Shown: positions 9,602 to 21,600 of the stretch, piece by piece
Numbering within the stretch: position 1 is the first letter of the stretch
Layout: every line of letters begins with the position of its first letter
NCBI GenBank assembly: GCA_928724745.1
Contig: CAKMXJ010000004.1
Span: forward strand, 248,001 to 312,000
Reading direction: 5' to 3'
From: Anthracocystis setariae
Lineage: Eukaryota > Basidiomycota > Ustilaginomycetes > Ustilaginales > Ustilaginaceae
DNA length: 64,000 nucleotides
The notes under the pieces: model-generated
The model's database searches: none
The model's input: the letters and a program-made list of their open reading frames with translations, nothing else
What the model was told of the DNA's origin: nothing
Position numbers and translations under genes: made by a program

Positions 9602-11925
9602 TCAATGTTTCCCTTGCGTAGGATCCTTTCCAGAGACATTGGTGGTAGTAGTGTTACTATGAACGGCGACGGCGGCGGTAGTGGTGGCGGTGTGGGCAGA
9701 TCGAGTACCGATTGGTTGCGGTTTGGCTCGTTTCTCGCTGGAGATGTCATCGGGATCGACCGCCATCGTTGTGGCTCGTTTTGGTGCAGGCGCCCAGATC
9801 TCGCGCGGCAAACCCGACGACGGCTGCTGACGTGGTTGACCAATCTGTTGAGACGCAACGTGTGGCGAGTGGATGATGCCAAGAGGTTTGCATGCTTGTT
9901 GCGACGTGTTAGCCAGACTGGCCGGCTGACGCAGTTCTTCAGTTCGTGAGTAACTGGCCGAGCGGTGCAGATGGTCTCGTCGAGAACCTTCGTTGTGACT
10001 CTCGGTGAAGTAGCTCGGAGCGGCATATTTTGTCTGAGAAAGCTCGTACTCGGTACCGCCCATGTTGGTTTGAGCAGAGGCTACCCAAGGAAGCTGCGGA
10101 GAGTATGTCTTGTAGGGACCAACGATGCTGCTCGTTCCGTAGGGAAGTGCGTGACGTTGCTGCTGTACGGACGGCTGAAGTTCGAATGGAGCCGGCAATT
10201 CTGGCACATATGTGGCAAGGGAGCTCAACGATTGTTCAGAGAGCTGAATGGGGCGATCCATCTTCTGAAGCCAAGGCTGCTCCGCGCTCGAGCTCAGGTG
10301 AAGGCCAAGGTAGTTGGCTGGGCCGCGTGGACCGCTGAAGTTCTGACTGCGTTGCATCGCCATCGGATCGTTCATGGAGGGGCCAATCTCAGGGTATGCC
10401 TGCAGAGGGTTCCGCGGCAGTCCATGAACCTGAGGTCGTTGTGGACACGACTCTGTCGCCCGTTTATTGTCAGCACAAAGCGCTCGAACAGAGTTTTTGT
10501 ACTCGTCCGTGTCCGTATCGAGCCCTGCAGCCAGCCTCTTGGCCAACATCTCTCCTTCCTGGATGCCTCTACCAATCTCGTTGCCCTGAGCACTAGGAGA
10601 GCAGCGTACGCACACCAAGCGTCGTCTCCAGTTCTAGTACGCAAATTGCCGTGGGTAAATGGCAGTGTTGCAAAGCAGAGGATAGCGAGCTTAGCAGTCA
10701 GAAATCGTACAGCATCCATCGCCTCTGAGTGGCCATCTGCGATGCAGCGCTGAGTGGAAGCAACGTTGCGAGATGGGTTTGGCGCTAGCTGAAACCCTGA
10801 TTGTACTTACCACGAAGCTGCAGTATAGACAGATCCAATCACCCCGCTGCACGCACATGGGGCCCGAGTTGCCGGTGTTGACGATCGGTGGATCACTCGG
10901 AGAGCTTCGACCGCGCCCGTTGCTGTTGTTGCGGCTCGCTACAACCTTGGGATTGATACCGGCACCGATTCTGTGGTGCATGCGTTAGAACAGACGGGAA
11001 AAGGTCTGGAAAGGGTGAGTCCTACACCCTATTAGTGATTTTGCCTAGCGACTTCGCAACTTACCCAATACCCCATTGACTCAGCTTGTAAGCAGCAGCA
11101 ACAGTCTCTGGATCTTCAGCCGCCGCTTTCGAGCCCTTGGACGCGAGGGATTCTACCACAGATGTGAGTGCGACACCTGCTCCCGTAGGCTGCATCGGGA
11201 TCAGTAGAGGCGTGTCCGACTTTGTGTCCGGGAAAGACGCGGCGGTGTGGTGCGAGGTCGCATCGGCAGGTCGGGCGAGGGTGCCATCCCTCTGCTCTTG
11301 CAACGTGAGCCCGCTGAATGCATTCGCAACGGGACACGTCCCACCTCCAGGTTGACCGTAGAGGAGCGCGTGAGAGTTGCCAATCTGCTCCTTCCAGCCT
11401 CGATCACATACCCCGGACTCGTCTCGAGGAGGGGCTTCAGTCGAATTGTGTTCAGACAGTGTGGAAACCATGCCAGAATTCTCGAAGTCATTACGCATCA
11501 TTCCAAACGCTGACGGCGTTGGAATTGGAGATCGCTCCCCGAAGAACGACGATGATGACAGCGAGCTTGCTGTCAGCCCCGGAGTAGGGAAGCGAGGCGT
11601 AGTACACCACTCGGGTGTGTTTTCCTGTCTCATCTGGCCTGCTTCTAGCGACAACGTGTTATGTTCCGCCAGGAGACGCGAGCGAGCCGGTGCAGTACTT
11701 CGGTCTGTCATGCAGGTTAGTCCAAAGGCTTTGTCGTCCACCGCTGACGGGGAAGAGACAAAGGGCTGGCAAATCGATGGATCCCGCCCAAATGGTCGCA
11801 GCATAGTTCAGAGTCAGTAAGAGTGATTGCCCGGGATGGCCGAAATTCTGGGCAATGTTTGGCGACACGTCTTGACTCACTTTAGGAGGAAGAGAATGTT
11901 TCGGTGCTTGACTCATGATAGTCAT
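9602..11925 (-). CDS. RanBP2-type zinc-finger protein, probably RNA-binding
   Basis: Four exons are deduced: 11925-11881, 11765-11065, 10970-10811 and 10633-9602 (stop at 9604-9602). All splice sites have GT/AG ends (GTGAGT, GTAAGT, GTAAGT donors) and phases that keep one frame of 645 aa. The only recognisable domain is one RanBP2-type zinc finger at about residues 291-315 (GDWICLYC followed by NWRRRLVCVRC). Its ligands Cys296, Cys299, Cys310 and Cys313 have the C-x2-C-x10-C-x2-C spacing. The intron between exons 3 and 4 falls inside the finger. The rest is low-complexity Ser/Pro/Gln/Thr sequence. Such fingers bind single-stranded RNA with a GGU core or ubiquitin; in fungal proteins of this shape RNA binding is more likely. 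The first exon encodes only 15 residues and is the least certain part. Confidence 0.75.
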
Positions 11926-13172
11926 GATAGAGAGATAGACAGCTCTGAAGTAGCTGCCGGGAATGTTTCATAGAGGGGCGAATGTGGGCTCAGGGACAAG
12001 AGATGTGGACAATCGAGTTCACAAGGTAAGCTGGCTTGTCGAATGAAGGGGTGCTGACGGCTCAGGGCAACGGCCAAGGCGGCGCGGTGGTTGATGAAGT
12101 GAAAGGTCAGGAGCTCCATCCGTCCTGTTGGAAGAAAAGCTGGGGGCTAGCGATGGGGTTTCGACATCTCGTTCAATTTAAATGAAACTTGCTTTGTTGG
12201 GTGGGGACATCTCTAAAGCCTTTCGATGAAGCTTCGAGGCAGTTCCTCTCAGTCTTCGAGAGGCTAAGTTCATCGCCGCCGAGTCTTTCTCCCCAAGGCG
12301 GCTCGGCCAACAAGGTTCTGTGGCCCATCAGAAAAGTGTGATTGGATGAAAAGGATCAAGCGTGATGAGAGGAAAGGAATCTAAAGAAGCTCAAGATGCA
12401 CGGGGCAGCAACTTCGCTGTGCTGTAGCAACCTGTTGTGAAGTAACTGGATTGAGGGCGGTTTCAGCTTTTAGAAGCTTCCGCCTCCGCATCATGGCCAG
12501 AAGCAAAGATAAAGTTTCCCATGAACCCTATTCCGAATGGACACAGTCCCTCGAGCGTTGGCACTGTCCCGAAGGTCTATCGGAAGGACACCGACACGCG
12601 GAAAGAGCCCACCGCCAGCAACTAACTTTCACGCCCACGCACTATCTTACGTTGGTGCCAACTTGAAGTCGACAGCAATTTTGCAGATGGCGGGAGAGGT
12701 CAGTAGCCATGACAGCAGCGCGACTTTCCGATTGATTGACCACAATCACCGGGAATAGTAGTGCTCAATGACATGAAGTGTACACCTCGCTTCTGTCTAG
12801 CCGGATGAATGAGAACCGTGCTCGATGCCCTTCGACAGGCCACTAAAATGAGCTTTGCGCCACCACGATAAGGATCATGTTTCTCCTGCAGCGTTCAGGC
12901 CGGCTTGAGACTCGCCCTAGTGGCGACCCCTGCCTCGTAGGACCGATTCCGAACCACTTCGTATATGCAGCAGACGCTTTGACGTTGCTTCTCACAATCG
13001 GATCCACCGAACGTTGCGACATTGAACAAAAGCGTCACCACGCAGCTCACTTTCACACTCACGGACCAGTGGCTGGAAATGAATACATTCTGAGCGAGGA
13101 CAGCGGCGATCCTAGAAGGAAAGCCGGCGGGGCGTCCATGCATCTAGACAAGAAGCGCGGCAATGGTCAGAT
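11926..13172. other. Intergenic region upstream of the zinc-finger gene
   Basis: This is the presumed promoter of the minus-strand zinc-finger gene plus the 3' flank of rpn10. Short open frames (such as 12877-13191, plus strand) show no domain, no family resemblance and no splice continuity. No RNA gene was recognised. Confidence 0.55.
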
Positions 13173-14442
13173 CTACTTGCTCTCCTCCTGACCGTCGCCC
13201 TCTTGCAGACTCATCTGGATGGCCCTTGCAATGGCCTCGTCCTCATCCATCTCTTCATCCTCCTCATCCTCGCCTGCACCGGCGACAACCGCTCGGCGGC
13301 CGGCCGATGATTCTGCCGAAGCCATATCTACGTCTCCGTCGCTGCTATGCGAAGTCTCACCAGCCTGAGAGAGAGCGATCGCCTTTTGCAACATCGCTTC
13401 TTCCGACTCGTCGGCTGCATTATGTCCTTCGCCCGTGATCGACTCTGCGCCCCTGGGTACCATCGAGCCACTGCCGGCCAATCCTGCTGCGGCAGGTGCG
13501 GGTACAGAGGTTTCATTTCCTTCCGAAACGGTGGGAAGCGTCGGAGCTAGGGAGCCCGAGGTGCCCTCTGCAGCTCTCTGTCGTGCTTGTTCTTCCTCCA
13601 GCGACAATCGCAGAGCCTATAGTTCAAAATCCAAAATGCAGATAGTATCGTAGCAAGTGTGTCAGCGATTGGATCCAAACAGATATTTTTCCGACGTTTG
13701 CGGTGCCGTGTGTCGAGGCAGCTACCGCACAAGCGGTCTTTCCGCATGTCGATTCCTGTTTCCTACTTACCATGGCCAATTCGGGGTCCATGCTTGGGTC
13801 AACGCCAAACTCAAAGTTGTTGGCACCGCCGCCGCTTCCGGAAGGACCGGCCCCTGAGTCACCACCCTCTTCCTGCAGAACTGGAGAAGAGAGGATGATG
13901 TCTGAGAGAAGCTGAGGGCCAGCGGGTACGCTCAGAAGATGACTGTTCTCACCGCTGTTGACCGCATCGATGAACTTGGAAAGCTTCTCTTCGTTGTCCA
14001 CGTCTTCGCCGAAGCTGACAATGTCGACTGCGATGTTGTTCTTCTTGAGCTTCTTTCCGAGCCTGACAAGGTCTTCCTCGGACTGCTGGACGGGCGAGCC
14101 CACAAAGACGATAACCCTCTGCCTCTGGTTCTTGTTCTGGCGATGCTTGAGTGCGAGCGAGGCAACATTGATGCCTGTGGCAATGTCGGCGTTCCCTACA
14201 ATCTTGCTCCTGTGAAGAGCCCCAAAGATCTTGCCGATGTCCTGTGTAAGCGTGACGAGCACCTCGGGGCTCTTTCCGGCCATGGTCATCAAGCCGACCT
14301 CACTTTCCGGATTCGAGTTGGTCTTGGCGTCAAAGATCATGCTGACCGCGTCGGCCTGTGCTTCCCAGCGGGTCGGAGTGTAGTCTCCGTTACGCATCCA
14401 CTCGGAGTTGTCGAGCACTAGCATCGTCGCTTCCAAAACCAT
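13173..14442 (-). CDS. rpn10: 26S proteasome regulatory subunit Rpn10 (ubiquitin receptor)
   Basis: Two exons: 14442-13771 and 13616-13173, with a 154 nt intron (GTAAGT donor, CTATAG acceptor, phase 0), give 371 aa. Residues 1 to about 190 form the VWA domain (LVLDNSEWMRNGDYTPTRW at the start, typical of Rpn10/S5a). Downstream are three ubiquitin-interacting motifs: about 221-240 (ELAMALRLSLEEEQARQ, created exactly at the exon junction), 295-312 (AMLQKAIALSQAGE) and 348-364 (EAIARAIQMSLQEGD), the last preceded by an acidic run. Rpn10 sits in the proteasome base-lid hinge and captures polyubiquitinated substrates. Yeast Rpn10 has one UIM and human S5a two, so three is on the high side. The start at 14442 gives the conserved MVLEATM N-terminus, although the frame is open further upstream. 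Confidence 0.96.
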
Positions 14443-15196
14443 GGCGAAAGTTATGACGTAGCTGCGCCGGAGCCAGCTATGGTGTTTCGGATGCGAAAGG
14501 CGATGGGGAAATGGGAAGTGCCGGCCTTTCGTGTGTCGAAGTGCGCTTGGTAAAGATGATCGAGCGTGTTTGCGGGATCTACAGGATTGTTGCTGCGAGA
14601 GCGAAAGGTGTGTAATGGTGATGAGGTGTTGACGAGGGTGTAAGAATGTGTAATGACCAACAGCCAGCACTGTTGGTGTTGAGCGCTTGCGTGTCTCCAC
14701 CTAAATGGAAAGTGGAGCTGCGACGCGCTACTTGCAACGCAAAGGGCAGCACAGCGCACCCTCCCTGCACACAGTCATTACAAGACTGGAACTCCCGATT
14801 TACGGCTCAATTTCCGGAACACGGAACAGGCACTCAGGCTTGGAGCGGGCACAGCGCACACCCGATCACCACAGCCGGCTTTCTGTCAGGGCTCGAGGCC
14901 ACTGCACTTTCCGGACACACACCATTGACTCTCCAACTCGGCTTTGTACAACGGCTTTTCTCGCATCAGCATCCTTCACAGCACACAAGCAAGTGACATT
15001 CGCCGCAGATCCGAAACGCTCATCAAGGCAGAGCACTTTTACCGTCGACAAAAGCAAGGGTGACCCAACACAGCATTTAGCCGCCCAAGTACGCCTGCAT
15101 CCATCTGAAGCCCGTTCCGCACTCTTCTGCGGCACATACACTCACACGATAGCCTGGAGTAACTAGCCCGGGTTGCGGCACTGTCATAGCGCCGAA
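14443..15196. promoter_or_regulatory. Divergent promoter region between rpn10 and caf1
   Basis: The 754 bp between two head-to-head genes must hold both promoters and 5' leaders. No clear TATA box or known basidiomycete element was recognised. Confidence 0.5.
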
Positions 15197-16442
15197 ATGG
15201 CGGGAAGAATACGAGAAGTATGGGCGGAGAATCTAGAGATGGAGATGGCGATGTTGCGCGAGACCATTGAGAAGTACCCATACGTTGCAATGGTAAGTTT
15301 GATGATCTGGTTCACATTCTTCGACCCTGTCAACCTCGATCTCTAGTATGCAGTACCTCTGACACTCCGGCTCGCTTTCGTTTCGTATCTAGGACACCGA
15401 GTTCCCTGGAATCGTTGCTAGGCCAATAGGCACATTCAAGGGGTCCTCGGACTATCACTACCAAACCTTGCGCTGCAATGTGGACTTGCTCAAACTCATC
15501 CAGCTCGGCATCACGCTATGTGATGAAAACGGAAATCTGCCGCCCGATGTCTGCACATGGCAGTTCAACTTCCGATTCAGCATCAAGTATGTTCTGCGTA
15601 CGCAGCCGGTTCAGTCAACACGAGCGATCTTGCTGACTTGATAAATTCTCCTATCTTTCTGGTTCCTTTGATCTTCTGCAGCGACGACATGTGCGCACCA
15701 GACTCGTTAGACTTGCTGACCAAGGCCGGACTCGACTTTGATCGCCACGAGAGAATGGGCATCGATGTCGAACACTTTGGCGAGCTGCTCATCACATCAG
15801 GTCTTGCTCTCTTTGACGATGTCAAATGGGTCTCTTTCCATAGGTATGTCACCAGATCAGATCAGAAGGGCGGTACGAATGGCACATCGTTGAAAGCGTT
15901 GGCTGACCAAGACGTCTTCATTTTCTTCTCCATCAAATAGCGGTTACGACTTTGGCTACTTGCTCAAGGTGGTAACCTGCAGCCCTTTGCCGGCGCAAGA
16001 GGCGGACTTCTTCGCTCTGCTACGCGTCTGGTTCCCGTGCATTTACGACATCAAGTTCCTGATGAGAAGCTGCAAGACGTTGAAAGGCGGCCTTCAAGAT
16101 GTTGCGGACGACCTCCAGGTCAGCCGAATCGGCCAGCAGCACCAAGCTGGCAGCGACAGTCTGCTGACAGCCACCACTTTCTTCAAGATGCGACAAAAGT
16201 ACTTTGATGGCTCGATCGACGACTCCAAGTATCTCGGATGCCTCTACGGATTCTCATCGAGCTCTTCGCACGTCAACGGAATGGTGCATTATAGTCAAGG
16301 CCGACCGGTCTCAGTGCAGAGCTTCCACGATGCATCCTCTGTTCCTCGGTCTGTATCGAGTGGATATGCTGCTACGGGAGGATATGGCTCCAATTTCGGT
16401 AGTCCTTTCAAATCGAGCTTGGGAACCTCTACTGAGCGCTAG
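15197..16442 (+). CDS. caf1: CCR4-NOT deadenylase subunit Caf1/Pop2
   Basis: Four exons: 15197-15292, 15393-15586, 15682-15843 and 15941-16442, with three introns of 95-100 nt, encode 317 aa. The N-terminus (REVWAENLE, then KYPYVAMDTEFPG) is the hallmark of the Caf1 family, and DTE (Asp33, Glu35) supplies the first catalytic acidic pair of the DEDD ribonuclease fold. Further family landmarks are [10 protein letters not shown], spanning the exon 3/4 junction, and [10 protein letters not shown]. The enzyme shortens poly(A) tails from the 3' end as a catalytic arm of CCR4-NOT in the cytoplasm. The C-terminus is a short Ser/Gly-rich tail. Exon boundaries rest on strong consensus sites and unbroken protein similarity across each junction. 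Confidence 0.95.
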
Positions 16443-16864
16443 TTTGCCGACCAGCTCACGTCATTCCGCCATTCCACTCTCCATCGATTTGTATCCATTT
16501 GTATCACTATCTTGTAACATTAGATGCCGCAACCATGGCCGCGCCAATCCAATCATTATTGCCGCCACGAAACCTTACGCCGACGAAACCTTACGCCGAC
16601 AGCGGTCTGGAAACATGATGGTTGCCGCCGCCGCAGAGCTGAAAGCACGACCAATGGCTGCACCACACCCCGAGGGTAGTAGGATGCTGCATGCAACTCG
16701 AAAGGGATGCTGATGATGGTACATAGATTGGAAGAGCAAGAATGCTGCAAGACACAGGCTAGAAACTTCTAAGAGACAAATTGGGACATGGACACGGCTG
16801 GAGACCTTACAATTGCGTGGACCGATAACAAATCGCCCATGTGTGGGCAACTCGATCACGAGTG
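16443..16864. other. Intergenic region between convergent caf1 and E2 genes
   Basis: The 3' flanks of two convergent genes. Apart from the 16-nt tandem duplication listed separately, nothing was recognised. Confidence 0.6.
16567..16598. repeat. Perfect 16-nt tandem duplication
   Basis: The unit ACGAAACCTTACGCCG occurs twice in direct tandem (16567-16582 and 16583-16598) just downstream of caf1, within its probable 3' UTR. Confidence 0.9.
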
Positions 16865-17574
16865 TCAATCGAATGCCTCTTCAGCAGACTGCCTGACCAG
16901 TCGTCGAACCTGTGATATTCATTCGAAAGGAGCCAATAGGCAGATGGCAGATGAGCAACGGTGAATCTGAAAAGCAAACGATGCCGTGGATGCAATCCGG
17001 GCTAGCAACATACCTTCTTCTTGTAACCAGCAATGTCTTCTCTGACTTGCTTGGCTGCGTCGATATTTGCTGGTGAGTCGGTGTTGGGCACGTCGGCAGA
17101 CAGCAGACTGATGACAGATATGAGCTATTGCGTCAAAATTCAAGACAGAGGCAAAGCAGAGTTAGAATCGTCGAATGCTGTAGGTGTGGACAGTGCAAGA
17201 CGACTTACGATCGATTCGACGGTGTGGACAGGAAGCCAGCGCTCGCTGGCATCTTCGTAACCCCACTCGTCCTTACCAGGAGCGTGCAAGATGGAGATGC
17301 AGACGGTGCCATCAGGATAAATATTAGGGTGCCACATGGGAGTGATGAACTTCATCTTGGGAGGAAGAAGGGGGTACTCTGGCGGGAATATCAATTCGGC
17401 TTTGAGGAAGCCGCCTTCGTAGAGAGTATCGTTGGGACCGATGATCATGATTTCCCATTCGAAGAGGTTGCTCTCGTCCTTGAGCCCGGCACTGAAGCCA
17501 TCGACAGGCCTTTTGCGAAGCTCGGTAAGCTGGCGCTTGAGCAGCAAAGTGTTGCCGGCGGGTGACGAAGTCAT
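16865..17574 (-). CDS. Ubiquitin-conjugating enzyme E2, UBE2G/Ubc7 type
   Basis: Three exons: 17574-17209, 17124-17014 and 16909-16865, encode 173 aa. The UBC fold is complete: HPN motif at residues 82-84, catalytic Cys92 in PDGTVCISIL, and the acidic insertion after the cysteine (HAPGKDEWGYEDASERW) that marks the Ubc7/UBE2G/Cdc34 branch. The 15-codon last exon restores the family C-terminus (KKKVRRLVRQSAEEAFD), which resembles UBE2G1 more than UBE2G2. Yeast Ubc7 and UBE2G2 work in ER-associated degradation and make K48 chains; the role of UBE2G1-type enzymes is more general. ATG at 17574 was chosen over an upstream non-ATG extension. Which UBE2G paralogue this is remains open. Confidence 0.93.
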
Positions 17575-18606
17575 TGTGAACAAGCTAAACGAGGATGACC
17601 AAGAGTGGTGGCAGGAGACGTTGCAATCTGCGATGGTCAGCCGTCCCTAGTCTAAGATCTTTTGCCGGCAAGATAGCTAAGTTAAGTGTTTGAGCAAAGC
17701 CGCAGGAAAAGATTGCTTCAGGGTTTCCGGAATTGTGGCAAAAGACTTGCAAGACACCGAGACGAGACGGAAGTCGAAGTAAGGACCCAGTCGGAAGCTC
17801 GGAGTAAACGATGCTGATGTGATTGAATCGGCGTGGTCAATGAGTAGCGTTGAAGCTGCCGTGGGAACAAGGTTAAAGTAAATGGTGTTGTAGGTGCAAC
17901 GAGGAACGGTCCAATGGTGTGCAGTGATGGAGAGCAAGTCGGGTGAGGTGGTGCTCGAAAAATGCAAGGCGGAAATCAGACGCTCTAGCCGCTCCCTGCA
18001 TTTCGATGGTGAGCCAGGGACCCGATTTCGCTGACGCCGGTATTCATCCGATTCTGAATTCGACCGTGCTCTTGCGTACCCTGGGACACCTTAGCTTCGT
18101 ACACTGTCCTCGAACCCATCCAAGTGTTCAAGTTTGCCTCTGTTTGCCCAACCGCTACGAGAGAAAGCCAAACACTGTCGCAACTGAGCCACAGCCATGG
18201 TGATAGCCTAGCGACAACACCTCCTCCGGTTCGGTGTTCGTGACACAGAGGCTGTTAGATTTTCTAAATTAAATAGGAACCCTTTTTTTATAGGTGGAGG
18301 TTCGACGTGAAGGAGTTGGTTCTCAGCGTCGCGTCGCAGCCAGAAGTGTCACTCTTTCGGTTTCGCCGAACTGACACAAACTTATATTGATCGCGGAAAC
18401 CCTCCACAGGTTGTGACTTAGGCTCTCCTCCTCCTTCCAAGCTCTTGGACACGGCTGACACCAATTGACCGGATTGCACTCGGAAGGAGCGACGATTGAT
18501 TGTGCTTTAGCATGAGCTCGGATCATCTCAACAGTCAGCAAGGCTAGTCGCGCAGCGACTCAATTCGTCTTCTCTCCTTCACCGCCCGCGACCAACAACA
18601 TCACCG
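17575..18606. promoter_or_regulatory. Divergent promoter region between the E2 gene and apc1
   Basis: About 1 kb between head-to-head genes. A 96-codon frame on the minus strand (17677-17967) has an ATG but no domain or recognisable family; it is left unannotated. Promoters for both flanking genes must lie here. Confidence 0.5.
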
Positions 18607-21600
18607 ATGTCGGCAGCTCACCGCATCAGTCGACGGGTGCAAGCATGCAGTCAGCCCACTGCGAGCAACTGGGATGCTTCCCTGGCGGGAGAAACGTCTA
18701 CGTTCTTCTCCCGTCTCCAAAGCATCCGTGCCCGATCAACAACGACGACGCAAGGGTCCTTCGTCTCACCCGCTTCTGATGACGATTTCAGCCCGACAGA
18801 TCGACGGTGCGATGGTACCAACAGCCTCAATATCGCTTATGATCGACTTCACTGGCAGAACGATGTCCTTACATGGACGCGAGGCAGTACTCTCTTCCGT
18901 ACCCTGTCTTTCTCCAGCTCCATCCTACAGGCCTTCTGGACACTGTTCCAAGTCAGCTCGCCTGACCAGATCGAGGTGGCACCTGGAAAGAAACGTACAA
19001 GTCAGCAGCCTCCGCCTTTGCAAAGAGCACTTTGCGTCTTTTTCGAGCAGGCCATCCATATCCACTTCCCTGGTCTCGGTGAACAGGTTGACATGGAGCT
19101 TCCCTTCCGCTTTGCCAAGGCGTTTCCTGCCCCGGTAGGGTTCTTGGTACAGCGGCAGATCGAATCGGAGGATGAACGCATTGCCTCTGCACTGCAAAGG
19201 CCTCAGACAGCATCTTCTGATGCTGGCTATCCTTTTCCGGATCTCAGCAACCCCACAGACTCGAGCTACAGCCTATCTCACGCCCTCGATGACGCCTCGA
19301 CCTCTCAGTTCCTTCAAGACCAAGGGCGCCTCTTGCCCATGGTATTTTATCTTTCACGCTGTTACGATGACCTCGTACCCGTAGACCGCTTTCCACAATT
19401 TTCGTTTGCTTCTACGCCCTCGGACGATCCAGAACCCTTGACGCATGGGCCTGCGCATGCGTTTGGCGAGATGGACGAAACCGTCGTCTATGTTTCCGCA
19501 GAAAGCAACGACCACGCACCACCCCTCGTGGTCACGGTGAGCTCAAGAAATTCCGCCGTCCGTATCTATGCTTTTGCTGCCCGTCCCAATGCTTTCAAGT
19601 CCACAGCAACACTATTGTCTACGCCACGTATCCCTTCCTCGCTCACAACTCCCAACAGCAACGGTGGGCCCATTGCGGCTGATCTTCAAAGCCATGACGC
19701 TCCGAACTACGAAGGGCATCAGCAACATGTCACCAATGGCGCCAGGTCTTCGCTAGGCACGCCTGCAGCGGCAGCAAGCTCAAATAGTAATGCTCTGGGA
19801 AGAGGATATCCCACCAACGTTCGAAGAAGTGCTCGCATAGATCTCGAGCGACGAACGAGTGGCCTGGCATCGGTGGGCATGGGCAGGGATCCCAGCGGTC
19901 GAAGTCGTCGTATCAGCGCCATGCATTCCGGGGCCACGGATCGTAGAGCGACAGGTCGCAAGGATGAGCCGGCGAGCCAAGCACGAGATCGCACTCTGGG
20001 CAACATCTCACATACCGCCGATGGTCTTCGCCTCCAATCACAGACCTACCAGCATGACGCCATGATGGAAGAGCTGGGCACTGCAGGCGCCAGCATGCGG
20101 ATCAGCACCAACCAGGCCTCTTCCGCTCGTCTTCGTCGCAGCTCGCAGGCGGCTGCACGCACACCCTACGCGGGACCTCGAATGTCGAATCGTACGTCGT
20201 CCTCGGCAATCAAGATCAGACCGTCAATAAACCTGTCACGCTTAGATGCGAGCCTCGATACCGGCCGGCTAACGTCGACCATGGCCACTGGTACCGTTGA
20301 AGGCATTCATGTGGACGCAACCGAGGCAGCCACTGGGTTCGGCGGCGAGGGTGAGGTCGACCTTGCGCATCTGGCAGGCGTGGATACCTTTGCTCGCACC
20401 TTCGCTTGCGTCTGCCTTCTCGATGAGATCAAAGTGCCAGGTGGCCTCGCATCGCACTCGGGCGATGCGCAGGTCCACGTCAGAAGCGCTCGCTTCAACC
20501 AGACGGATGCTGATGCTGTCTACCTCTTCGTGTCGGTGCCATCGATACATCAGACCTTTTGTAGACGCGTAGGTTTTCAGCAAATAGGTTCGGCAGAACG
20601 CGCCAGGAGATTGCCCTTCTGCAAAGCGCCGACGAAAGCCGTGACCTCTTCCGTCATTGCGAGCTCCAGTGTAATGCCAGTTCGGCTGCTGTCACAGGAT
20701 TCTGCCGAAGTGTTGACGTTGTCTCCCGAGGGGAGATGCGAGCTTCACTTTGGACCACCCTCGTCGACGCTTCCACCGCTCGATGTCAGTAGTTACGGAC
20801 CGCTTCTCAAAGCCTTACAGCAGCTTTCCGAAGACACAACTGCGATCCGATTCGCAACTCCGGCTGCGGCCATTGGCAATGTTGTGCAGCTCGTGTCTAC
20901 AAAATCGCACAAATACGCAGACATCGACATGGACCTGCGTCCAAGGTGCTCAGCCACCTGTAAAGTACTGTTGACGTTGACAAAAGCATTGCCGCACACT
21001 CTTGCGGCTAGTATCAAGGCTCGATGGATAGAGGCGCGCTTTCTCTCATCGATATCTTCACCCACTGATGGACCCAGTGCAGTCAGTGAGGACTGGTTAG
21101 CCCTCCGCAAAGCTTGCGGTGCACCAATTTACGCCGAGCACAGGGCATCCTCCTCTACTACCGTTGTTGATTCGATGGCCGACCGCACATTTGGAAGTGA
21201 CTCGCTTCTATCGTGTCTTGCCCCACTGGCATCGTCCATCGATACAGCAGCAGCATACGCACAGCCATCGATCGAGTCTACAGTAGACAAAGCTGAAGCA
21301 TACCAAGTGTTACTGGCGCTCTATTTGTGCGCAGAAGAGTCTCGCTTGGACGTGTCCAATTCGAACTACGAAATGGACCAGATCGTACAGCTCGCCAGCG
21401 CTGTGGCCCGCAATCAGGCAGCACACTCTTGGGTTGATGCTTTCTGCTGTCGCTTTCCAACTATCCACGCGGGAGATTACACACGACGCGCCGCGGAATC
21501 AACTGCCGAAGACATGTCGACCATCTCGGCGCCGCCGATTGACTTCTATGACTTACTTCTTAGCATGTGTTCCGGCACTGCCGCACAGGTTTGCTCGCTC

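Noticed and set aside
17677..17967. 96-codon minus-strand frame upstream of the E2 gene
   Set aside because: It has an ATG but no family resemblance or splice continuity, and overlaps the expected promoter.
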